The position numbers and the translations under genes are program-made. Shown here piece by piece: positions 7,119 through 13,887 of a stretch of 15,002 nucleotides of DNA (position 1 is its first letter; each line of letters opens with the position of its first letter). Source of the DNA: an uncultured Clostridium sp. (lineage in GTDB: Bacteria > Bacillota > Clostridia > Clostridiales > Clostridiaceae); NCBI RefSeq assembly GCF_937920395.1, contig NZ_CALEVF010000120.1, positions 1 to 15,002 on the forward strand, read 5' to 3'. The notes under the pieces were generated by a model. That model had not been told where the DNA came from. It searched no databases and was given only the letters and a program-made list of their open reading frames with translations.

Positions 7119-9563
7119 ATGAGTAAGACAATTAACAATTCGCCTATATTAATCAGCACAATAAAAGTTAGTGGATTGGATTGCCCGGATTGTGCCAAAG
7201 ATGTTAAAAAGACAGTTTCATCTATACCTGGTGTACAAAGTGCAGAAGTTAATTTCGGTGCCCAAAAATTGAAAGTTGTTTATAACAACAACGAGACATC
7301 CATAGAAGTGATTAGTAAAGTTTTAAGCAAGCTTGGTCACCCAGCAACAGTATTAAGTGAAAACGGGGAATCTAATAAAACCAGCAGTCCTCCAATCGTA
7401 ACTAGCACATTAAAGGTTAGTGAATTGTGTTGTCCTGATTCCGCTAAGGATGTTAAAAAAGCAGTTTCCTCTATACTAGGTGTACAAAGTGCAGAAGTTA
7501 ATTTCAATGCTCAAAAATTGAAAGTTGTTTATAACAACAACGAGACATCGATAGAACAAATCGATGAAGTTTTAACTAAGATTGGTCATCCAGTAACATT
7601 AGTGAAAACAGGGACTGTAGAAAATACAAAGGTAGCTCCTTCAGAAAATGTAAAGAATGCAAAGGCAGCTCCTTTAGTAACTCCGTGGTGGAAGGAGACT
7701 AAAAGTGTTTTACTTGCAATATCTGCTGTGATTACAGTTTTAACTTTAATTGCTGGATGGACACACATAGGATTACCTGAAACTTTGGCTAAGGTGCTTT
7801 ATGGTACTGCAGTTATAATTGGTGGCATTTTCCCAGCAAAAAAAGGTTTATCGTCTCTTAAGCATGGTCGCTTAACAATTAACACTTTATTAATTGTTGG
7901 TGCAATTGGTGCAACTTATTTAGGACTTTGGGAAGAAGCTTCTCTGCTTGTAGTTATATTTTCACTGGGGGAAGTGCTTGAGTCTTATGCAGTAGATAAG
8001 GCGCGGGGTTCTATTCAAGCATTGATTTCATTATCCCCCCAAGAAGCAACAGTTCTTCGAAATGGCAAGGAACTACGTGTCTCTATAGAACAGGTCAATA
8101 TTGATGAAATAGTTTTATTAAAACCAGGTGAGAAAGTTTCAGTCGATGGAGTTGTAGTTTCAGGAATATCAGCTATTGACCAGTCTTCTATTACAGGTGA
8201 ATCAATTCCTGTTGAGAAGCATGCAGGTGATGAAATTTATGCATCAACCTTAAATGGCAGAGGGGCACTTGAAATAAAAGTGACAAAGCTTGCAGAGGAT
8301 TCAACTCTTTCAAAAATTGTAGAACTTGTAGAAAATGCACAGATGAAGAAAGGTAACGCGCAAAATTTCAGCGAGAGATTTGGTGCAATCTATACACCAT
8401 TTATGTTTGTACTCGCAATAATAATGGCTGTGGTACCACCGGTTTTCTTCGGGCAGCCTTTTGATGCATGGTTATATAGAGCTTTAGTAGTATTGGTTGT
8501 TTCATGTTCATGTTCTCTGGTTCTTTCAGTACCAATTGCCATTGTAGCAGGGGTTGGTAATGCTGCAAAGAATGGTGTTTTAGTTAAGGGCGGTATTCAC
8601 ATGGAAACTGCCGGGAAGGTTCAAGTGGTTGCTTTTGATAAGACTGGTACTTTAACTACAGGAAAGCCGACTGTAACCGATGTAGTAGCTTTAGAAGGTT
8701 TATCTGATGAGAAACTTTTAAAGATAGCTGGAACACTTGAAGTACGTTCTGAGCATCCTTTGGCTGATGTAATCCTTAAATTAATATCAGAAAAAGGATT
8801 AGAGCTTGAAACAATTGATGAGTTTATGTCAATTACAGGCCGCGGAGCTAAAGGAATGATAGATGGAGAACAATACTATATTGGCAATCCTCGTTTGTTT
8901 AAGGAAATTGGTGTCCCAGTAGATGGTCATATAGAACAAATTGAACACCTACAAGATGAAGGTAAAACTGTAATTTTAGTAGGCAATTTAAAGCAGATTC
9001 TTGGTATGATTGCAGTATCTGACCAGCCTAAGGAAAATGCAATAAAGGCAATTTCTAAGTTAAAAAAACTTGGCATAAAAGAGATTGTTATGCTTACCGG
9101 CGACAATAAAGTTACAGGAGAGGCTATAGGCCGTAGACTAGGTGTTGATGAAGTAAGAGCAGAACTACTGCCAGAGGATAAGATAAGTGCGATTAAAGCA
9201 TTGCAAGAAGGTCATAGTACTGTTGCTATGGTTGGAGATGGAGTAAATGACGCTCCAGCTCTTGCACAGGCAGATGTAGGTGTGTCAATGGGCATTGCAG
9301 GTACCGATGTAGCATTAGAAACAGCAGATATCGCATTAATGGCAGATGACTTAAATCAGCTTGTTTATATGGTTAAAATTAGTAGGAAGACAGTCTCTAT
9401 AATAAAACAAAACATTGTGTTTTCATTAGCTGTAGTAGCATTCTTAGTCATTACTGCATTATTCGGCTGGATACCACTAACTACAGGACTAATACTCAAT
9501 GAGGGAAGCGCTCTTGTAATTATAGCAAACGGAGTGCGTCTGCTAAAAGTAAATCAAGACTAA
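7119..9563 (+). CDS. P1B-type metal-transporting ATPase with atypical metal site (CSC, NEGSA)
   Basis: An 814-aa membrane metal pump. HMA domain 1 has GLDCPDC (C22, C25); HMA domain 2, a tandem copy 83 residues on, has ELCCPDS, so the second ligand is Ser. Two extra N-terminal membrane helices (about 196-214 and 223-241) precede the core. Core motifs are intact: TGES (359-362), DKTGT (D507), SEHP (544-547), GDGVNDAPA (706-714). The transmembrane site is CSC (463-465) instead of CPC or SPC. The last helices lack the Lys/Asp pair of P1B-2; the end LNEGSALVIIANGVRLL resembles the HEGST...LNGLRLL of P1B-4 (Co/Fe) pumps, with Asn for His. Substrate is therefore uncertain. AGGAGGG precedes the ATG. 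It lies in the ArsR operon, followed 44 bases later by the MtrA-like gene. Confidence 0.85.
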   Translation: MSKTINNSPILISTIKVSGLDCPDCAKDVKKTVSSIPGVQSAEVNFGAQKLKVVYNNNETSIEVISKVLSKLGHPATVLSENGESNKTSSPPIVTSTLKVSELCCPDSAKDVKKAVSSILGVQSAEVNFNAQKLKVVYNNNETSIEQIDEVLTKIGHPVTLVKTGTVENTKVAPSENVKNAKAAPLVTPWWKETKSVLLAISAVITVLTLIAGWTHIGLPETLAKVLYGTAVIIGGIFPAKKGLSSLKHGRLTINTLLIVGAIGATYLGLWEEASLLVVIFSLGEVLESYAVDKARGSIQALISLSPQEATVLRNGKELRVSIEQVNIDEIVLLKPGEKVSVDGVVVSGISAIDQSSITGESIPVEKHAGDEIYASTLNGRGALEIKVTKLAEDSTLSKIVELVENAQMKKGNAQNFSERFGAIYTPFMFVLAIIMAVVPPVFFGQPFDAWLYRALVVLVVSCSCSLVLSVPIAIVAGVGNAAKNGVLVKGGIHMETAGKVQVVAFDKTGTLTTGKPTVTDVVALEGLSDEKLLKIAGTLEVRSEHPLADVILKLISEKGLELETIDEFMSITGRGAKGMIDGEQYYIGNPRLFKEIGVPVDGHIEQIEHLQDEGKTVILVGNLKQILGMIAVSDQPKENAIKAISKLKKLGIKEIVMLTGDNKVTGEAIGRRLGVDEVRAELLPEDKISAIKALQEGHSTVAMVGDGVNDAPALAQADVGVSMGIAGTDVALETADIALMADDLNQLVYMVKISRKTVSIIKQNIVFSLAVVAFLVITALFGWIPLTTGLILNEGSALVIIANGVRLLKVNQD
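7155..7598 (+). repeat. In-frame tandem duplication of the HMA-coding segment
   Basis: Bases about 7155-7349 and 7404-7598 encode the two HMA domains at a constant offset of 249 bp. They share long exact DNA runs (for example around GGTGTACAAAGTGCAGAAG and around GTTTATAACAACAACGAGAC), so the duplication is recent compared with that of the cadA HMA pair. The second copy has lost one metal-binding Cys. Confidence 0.8.
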
Positions 9564-9607
9564 AGACTGGAATGAATATAAAATCTAATAAAGTAGGGGT
9601 GAAATAT

Positions 9608-10879
9608 ATGTTGAAAGTATCTAAACTGAAGAAAATAAAGCCTATAATTTGTTCTGACTCCTGTGGCTGTTCTATTGATACGGATATTAAGAAAAAAGAA
9701 TTAAATACTTCAAGCGATATAATTGATATAGATAAAAAAATAGAGAAAGTTCAGGAAGCATTAGATAATGTTAGGCAAGTGAAAAAATGTAGGGCCTGTG
9801 AATGCTTCTTGGATGTTTTAACCTCTATAAATACCGATTTGGAAGTAATTAAAACTCCACAGGCAAAAGCTACACAGAAGGTAATGAAAAGTTGGTTTGA
9901 TGAAGGAAATAAGGAACGTCATAGTTGTTTAGGGTGCGAAGAATGTCTGCCCATAAAACCATATAATTACTTTAACGCTTTATTAAATGGTGTACAAGGA
10001 GATAAGGCCATTTTAACAGAGATAGAAGGATCTAAACCTTGTGATAGTGGAGATTGCTGTATGCCTCCTAAATCCTCACGGCTTAAAATTGCAGACAAAT
10101 GGCCAATAGTTGAAGGAAACTATATGGTTGGAAATACTAAAGCTACCGTTGCTGTTTGCACACTATCAGATGTAGATCTTCCAAATGAATTAAAAGAAGC
10201 TGGGGCACTAGAGAATACATCAATTATAGGAACACTAGCTACGGAGAACTTGGGTATTGAAAGGATAATTCGAAACTTAGTATCAAATCCAACCATTGAA
10301 TTTCTAATATTATGTGGAAAAGAGTCTCGAGGTCATAAGGCAGGTCAAGCAATAGTATCCTTAAAAGATAATGGATTAGATAGAGATAAAAGGATTATAG
10401 GCGCAATGGGACCAAGGCCAATTTTAAAAAACATTACTTATGAAGAAATTGAGGCATTTGGTAAAAATGTTACTGTTATTGATGAGATAGGGACTAAAGA
10501 TGTCTCTCGTCTTATGGAGGTACTTAAAATGTGTAAATATAAGTCAAAGGGTGAGAAACCAACTCTCCCTCCAAAAGTTAATACACCTAAGGTTATTGAT
10601 GTACAACATTTAAGTAATCGTGAGTGGGTCCATGACCCAGAAGGTTTCTTTGTAATTTTTCTAATTAGAGATGATAAAAAAATTGTCTGTGAATGTTATG
10701 CTAAAGAAAGCATCTTAGAAGAAGTAATAAAGGGAGTGTCCGCTGAAGATATAGCAAATACAGTTATAAAGCGTGGCTTAATTTCAAGACTTGATCACGC
10801 AGCATATTTAGGAAGAGAACTTGCTAAGGCAGAAATGTCAATAAAGTTAGGTGTTAAATATGTTCAGGATAAAGCTTAA
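9608..10879 (+). CDS. Cys-rich MtrA-like corrinoid-binding / DUF4346 protein
   Basis: A 423-aa probably cytoplasmic protein with three parts. The N-terminus carries four Cys clusters: CSDSCGC (15-21), CRACEC (61-66), CLGCEEC (107-113) and CDSGDCC (145-151), likely metal or Fe-S ligands. The middle (about 162-300) matches MtrA, the corrinoid subunit of methyl-H4MPT:CoM methyltransferase: WPIVEGNY.VGN, ENLGIE, ISNP-like VSNP, FLILCGKESRGHKAGQ. H243 aligns with His84 of MtrA, the lower ligand to cobalt. The C-terminus (about 340-423) is DUF4346-like: DPEGFFVI...SRLDHAAYLGRELAKAE. There is no membrane helix, unlike MtrA proper. The start at 9608 has GGGGTGA upstream; an in-frame ATG at 9572 would add 12 residues. 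Position in the ArsR operon points to metal or metalloid handling; a corrinoid-dependent methyl transfer or cobalt-related role is inference. Confidence 0.78.
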   Translation: MLKVSKLKKIKPIICSDSCGCSIDTDIKKKELNTSSDIIDIDKKIEKVQEALDNVRQVKKCRACECFLDVLTSINTDLEVIKTPQAKATQKVMKSWFDEGNKERHSCLGCEECLPIKPYNYFNALLNGVQGDKAILTEIEGSKPCDSGDCCMPPKSSRLKIADKWPIVEGNYMVGNTKATVAVCTLSDVDLPNELKEAGALENTSIIGTLATENLGIERIIRNLVSNPTIEFLILCGKESRGHKAGQAIVSLKDNGLDRDKRIIGAMGPRPILKNITYEEIEAFGKNVTVIDEIGTKDVSRLMEVLKMCKYKSKGEKPTLPPKVNTPKVIDVQHLSNREWVHDPEGFFVIFLIRDDKKIVCECYAKESILEEVIKGVSAEDIANTVIKRGLISRLDHAAYLGRELAKAEMSIKLGVKYVQDKA

Positions 10880-10914
10880 CATTATTAATGAACAACCTTC
10901 TTATATTATTTATC

Positions 10915-10950
10915 AACAAGAGTTATATAATGCTCTTGTTTTTATTTTTT
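10915..10950 (+). terminator. Intrinsic terminator of the arsR-ATPase-mtrA-like operon
   Basis: AACAAGAG (10915-10922) pairs with CTCTTGTT (10933-10940) around a 10-base loop, followed by a long T-rich tail. It lies 35 bases after the MtrA-like stop. Confidence 0.85.
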
Positions 10951-11256
10951 ATAGAATCCCTATAAACGAGGGTTTATGGAACTATATTCCTTAACGTGGG
11001 GTTTGTCGGTTTTGTTGACTCCACCCCCTTTTTACTTGCCGAAATCTCCCCCTTTGCAAATGCCGGTTACACTGTTTAAAAAATAATTCAATATTTAGGA
11101 AAAAAAGATGAATAATAGGAATAAAGGTACTCGAAAGGGCGTCCTTTATAATACATTAAAATATAGGTGCCTTAGAGTTTATTTGTAGAAATATACAATT
11201 ATATTCCATAATATACCTTCTTTCATTATAATCAGTAATGAAAAGGGAGGGATATT
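10951..11256. other. Intergenic region with a locally GC-rich patch
   Basis: No gene was found. It has a small 6-4-6 inverted repeat (10962-10977) and an unusually G/C-rich patch at about 10995-11075, with GTGGGG, ACTCCACCCCC and TCTCCCCC tracts unlike the flanks. The patch may be a scar of an insertion sequence end (IS21-like in flavour, not proven). TATAAT at 11227-11232 could be the -10 of the next gene, but no good -35 is visible. Confidence 0.4.
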
Positions 11257-11424
11257 ATGAAACAATTAGAAGAAATAATACAAAAGATTGAAGAACTTAG
11301 GGCTTTAATGTATCAGTTAATGAATGAAAATGGCGCGTTAACTGACCCCAAATTAGTAGCACTTAGCCAAAAGCTAGATAATCTACTAAATGAATACGAT
11401 AAATTATTAAACCAAAGTCAATAA
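11257..11424 (+). CDS. Spo0E-like aspartyl-phosphate phosphatase
   Basis: A 55-aa protein with a strong AGGGAGG 6 bases before the ATG. It has the two-helix Spo0E layout: helix 1 EEIIQKIEELRALMYQLM, a short loop NENGALTDPKL, and helix 2 ending in the family signature LSQKLDNLLNEY (SQKLD at 37-41). Spo0E-family proteins dephosphorylate Spo0A~P and delay sporulation; the Asp of SQxLD is required. Clostridial genomes carry such short genes, often alone. It stands alone here between a G/C-rich patch and its own terminator, with no clear link to the metal genes. The identification rests on the signature and length and is fairly secure; whether it acts on Spo0A in this organism is inferred. Confidence 0.86.
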   Translation: MKQLEEIIQKIEELRALMYQLMNENGALTDPKLVALSQKLDNLLNEYDKLLNQSQ

Positions 11425-11443
11425 TTTATTGTATAAAATCAAT

Positions 11444-11467
11444 AAAGGAGCCCAAGGGCTCCTTTTC
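11444..11467 (+). terminator. Intrinsic terminator of the spo0E-like gene
   Basis: AAAGGAGCC (11444-11452) pairs with GGCTCCTTT (11457-11465) around CAAG, ending in TTTTC. It lies 20 bases after the stop codon. Confidence 0.85.
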
Positions 11468-11681
11468 ATACTCAAAATTAATTTGTAATTACAGTTATTA
11501 ATAAACATTAATGTATATATAGTTATATCACTGTTTACAAGTAGGTAAATCGGACTCCAGATGACTTTTCCCTTTTTATTAAACATGTTGTTTTTGTGTT
11601 ATCAGGGATGGTAATTCAAAAGGTATGTTTTGAAAAAAAATATGTTTACAATAATTAAAGAATGGGTAATAGCATTAAAGT

Positions 11682-11744
11682 GAAAGTAACTCAATTGGTA
11701 TTGTGTTACTTTCGACTTATCTAATACAATGTTTTATTGTATTA
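11682..11744. repeat. Two adjacent near-perfect hairpins
   Basis: GAAAGTAAC (11682-11690) pairs with GTTACTTTC (11705-11713), with CAAT/ATTG pairing inside after one T-T mismatch. Nine bases later TAATACAAT (11722-11730) pairs with ATTGTATTA (11736-11744). Neither has a T tail, so they are RNA-structure or protein-site candidates rather than terminators. Confidence 0.6.
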
Positions 11745-11825
11745 TCTTCTCCATTTTATTTACAATATGTGGTTTTAAATATATAATTTAATTAACCTAT
11801 AAGCTTAACATATATTATTAAAGTT

Positions 11826-11857
11826 AAAAGTTGTACTGTTTATTAGTACAACTTTTT
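11826..11857. terminator. Hairpin with T run, possible terminator of an unannotated RNA
   Basis: AAAAGTTGTACT (11826-11837) pairs exactly with AGTACAACTTTT (11845-11856) around a 7-base loop, with a 5-T run. No protein gene lies within 400 bases upstream on the plus strand after the spo0E terminator. On the minus strand it could end the mscS transcript, although 360 bases away. Confidence 0.55.
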
Positions 11858-12150
11858 ATGTATATTTACTTTTATATATATTATATGTATAATAATTACA
11901 ATGATATACTAGCGTAATCATTCGAAATTGAATGTAGTGGACTACTATCAATCTCTTTTTTATTTACCTTAGAATTTCTTTGGAGTTCGTGTTATATCAA
12001 TGAAAAGTTCGTATATTATTCCATGAGGTCATGGAAGCTAGTTATATAGTCATAGTTTGCTTTTCGTATATTTCACGGCATTTGTTTTATATGCACATCT
12101 ATCTTATAGGCCCAAAGTAAATGTAACTCAATTACACTGAACTGCTCCCT

Positions 12151-12172
12151 GTCAAAAGTGGACAGGGGAAAT
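12151..12172. repeat. Short hairpin resembling an insertion sequence end
   Basis: TCCCTGTC and GACAGGGGA form an inverted repeat around AAAAGT. CTGTCAAAAGTGGACAG-type strings occur at the tips of some IS3-like elements. No transposase is nearby, so it may be a scar. No T run follows it on either strand. Confidence 0.3.
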
Positions 12173-12217
12173 AATAAATAGTTTTAAAAAAATCACACTT
12201 GCTAATAAAAAGCTTAA

Positions 12218-13078
12218 TTATAATAATTCAATATCTTCATGTTTAGAAAATTCATCTAAAATAGCTTCTACCAAGGCATGTTGTAAGTTTCTATAATTTC
12301 TCGACTTGCAAATAAGCCTTAAGTTCAAACAAACCCTTCTGGGCTCCATAGAAGTATATACTGTATGAGAAAGATTTTCGTAATAAATAGGAAGAGTTTT
12401 TGAGGCTATATTTAGTGAATATTTAGCTTCCTGTTCTATATCGCCTACTTTATCATTAGCAATAGACATTAATAGAATTTTAGCCTTCTTCCAATTACTT
12501 TTAAGTGTAAGGCTTATTTCAAGCTCATTCCAAGTAAATGGGAATGAATTAGTTTCATTTATGAGTTCTTCAGTGAGCACCTTTATATTTGGTATATGAG
12601 TAATTCTTCCAGTACTTTGTCCATAGGTTTTGTTGTCATTTTCCATAACCTCAATTATAGTAGTAGAAAACCAGTCTATAGCTATTACATCACCAAGACT
12701 TTTTCCAAGCTTTATTCTATCCCCAATTTTAAATGGCTTTTGAGTATTAATTATCAACCATCCTAAAAAACTTGCTACAAGATCACGAAAAGCAAATGCT
12801 AGTCCAGCTGAGAAAATTCCTAAAAATGTAAGTATACCTTTAGACTCATACATCCATATTGGTATAATCACTACAACAGATAAGATATTTATTGATAGTG
12901 AAGATATTTTTTTATATTTTATTATGTCATTTGAACTAAAATTGGATTTATTAATAAATGAATTTATACTTTTTTTTACTAGATAAAATATCATTATTAA
13001 CACTAAAGTTATAACGATTTTTATCAAAACACCTTCGGGTTTAAACTTTAAACCTAACTGTAACAAAAATTCGGTCAC
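12218..13078 (-). CDS. MscS-family mechanosensitive ion channel
   Basis: A 286-aa membrane protein. Helices lie at about 18-34 and 60-76, and a pore helix at about 83-112 carries the Gly/Ala-rich FSAGLAFAFRDLVASFLGW pattern of MscS TM3. It continues into KPFKIGDRI and the beta domain, including HIPNIKVL (161-168), then a longer alpha/beta C-terminal domain. Members open under membrane tension on hypo-osmotic shock and form heptamers. Length equals that of E. coli MscS (286). The start codon is GTG at 13078, with AGGAG at 13089-13093 (10-base spacing). A possible promoter lies at 13107-13136. The gene stands alone, and nothing links it to the metal genes. Confidence 0.92.
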   Translation of the reverse strand: MTEFLLQLGLKFKPEGVLIKIVITLVLIMIFYLVKKSINSFINKSNFSSNDIIKYKKISSLSINILSVVVIIPIWMYESKGILTFLGIFSAGLAFAFRDLVASFLGWLIINTQKPFKIGDRIKLGKSLGDVIAIDWFSTTIIEVMENDNKTYGQSTGRITHIPNIKVLTEELINETNSFPFTWNELEISLTLKSNWKKAKILLMSIANDKVGDIEQEAKYSLNIASKTLPIYYENLSHTVYTSMEPRRVCLNLRLICKSRNYRNLQHALVEAILDEFSKHEDIELL

Positions 13079-13106
13079 ACGCTTTATTCTCCTTTATATT
13101 GAGTCT

Positions 13107-13141
13107 ACATTACCCCTAATTATTCTTATTTGTAAACAAAT
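13107..13141 (-). promoter_or_regulatory. Probable mscS promoter overlapping a palindrome
   Basis: On the minus strand TTTACA (13131-13136), an 18-base spacer and TAATGT (13107-13112). The -35 lies inside a perfect palindrome, ATTTGT-AA-ACAAAT (13128-13141), which could be an operator. Confidence 0.42.
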
Positions 13142-13214
13142 TAAAGTTATTCTAAATTTTTATACAACTCACCCCTTAAATAACATTGCTCTATTGGTGT
13201 TTATATATAATTTT

Positions 13215-13676
13215 TTAATTATTTATTCCTAAATTTTTATTTTTTACTTTTACTTTAACTTCATCTCTGATAAACCAATATATTTTAAATTCAAGTTTTT
13301 CTATATCTCTTTTCTGTTTGTAGCTAATGCTTAACTTGACATCATCAGGTACACTTATGCTTGAATTTAAATCCTTTATTAATGTTCTTATATTGTTGTC
13401 TTTCTTTAAATTTGCAGCTTGATTGCATATATCAGTTATCATATCTTTATAATTTCCTTCTTTATCTTGATAAACTGCATATATCCCATCTTGGTTTGTA
13501 TAGCGAACAGAATCCCCACATCCAATCCATTCGATTAATGCTTTTTTACTAAATCTCCATTCTCTTCCTATCTTTCTTGCAGGTAAATGGTCTTCTCTTA
13601 ATAACTTAATCATAGTTCTCTCACTAACATTTAATAACTTACAGGCATGTTCAAGGGTCAAAATTTCGTTTTCCAT
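13215..13676 (-). CDS. Excisionase/MerR-type helix-turn-helix DNA-binding protein
   Basis: A 153-aa protein. Residues 5-52 form the HTH_17/excisionase-family domain: LTLEHACKLLNVSERTMIKLLRE, then HLPARKIGREWRFSKKALIEWI. The rest (about 53-153) is a mixed charged region with no recognised domain; FKIYWFIRDEVKVKVKNK at the end is strongly basic. The ATG at 13676 has AGGAG about 10 bases upstream. It has a good promoter and is divergent from the small heme-type membrane protein, with a palindrome between the two promoters, so it may regulate itself and that neighbour. It is unlikely to be a true excisionase, since no phage integrase lies beside it. Specific function unknown. Confidence 0.78.
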   Translation of the reverse strand: MENEILTLEHACKLLNVSERTMIKLLREDHLPARKIGREWRFSKKALIEWIGCGDSVRYTNQDGIYAVYQDKEGNYKDMITDICNQAANLKKDNNIRTLIKDLNSSISVPDDVKLSISYKQKRDIEKLEFKIYWFIRDEVKVKVKNKNLGINN

Positions 13677-13707
13677 ATTCTCATTCTTCTCCTTTTGGTT
13701 TAATAAT

Positions 13708-13736
13708 AGTATACAATTTTAAATAATATGTGTAAA
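13708..13736 (-). promoter_or_regulatory. Promoter of the HTH gene
   Basis: On the minus strand TTTACA (13731-13736), a 17-base spacer and TATACT (13708-13713), about 30 bases before the ATG. Confidence 0.72.
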
Positions 13737-13754
13737 TTAAATGACTTTAATATA

Positions 13755-13774
13755 ATGTTAATTAACTTTAACAT
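13755..13774. promoter_or_regulatory. Palindromic operator candidate between divergent genes
   Basis: ATGTTAA-N6-TTAACAT, exact arms, located between the two outward-facing promoters. It is a natural site for the HTH protein or another shared regulator; the link is inferred from position. Confidence 0.5.
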
Positions 13775-13782
13775 TTAATTGG

Positions 13783-13811
13783 TTGCATTTCAAATAAAAA
13801 CTATTTATAAT
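13783..13811 (+). promoter_or_regulatory. Promoter of the di-heme-type membrane protein gene
   Basis: TTGCAT (13783-13788), a 17-base spacer, then TATAAT (13806-13811), 76 bases upstream of the chosen ATG. Confidence 0.7.
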
Positions 13812-13887
13812 ATGCAAAGTAAGATATTGTTATGAATCAATAATAATATTAAATTATAAAATGACTATTCTTAAGGAGTTTAACAGT

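Larger units (their letters stand above)
11468..12217. other. Long AT-rich intergenic region with several hairpins
   Basis: No coding frame with a plausible start was seen. It contains three strong hairpins at 11682-11713, 11722-11744 and 11826-11857 (the last with a T run), a palindrome TTCCATGAGGTCATGGAA at 12019-12036, a 10-bp direct repeat TTCGTATATT at 12008-12017 and 12063-12072, and an IS-end-like hairpin near 12150-12170. The span 11570-11857 could encode a small RNA, but this is only a possibility. Confidence 0.45.

Noticed and set aside
9608..10879. HgcA-type mercury-methylating corrinoid protein
   Set aside because: The HgcA cap-helix motif and membrane domain are absent; similarity is to MtrA (CGKESRGHKAGQ) and DUF4346.
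12151..12172. Hairpin as mscS terminator
   Set aside because: The minus-strand stem is not followed by T residues.
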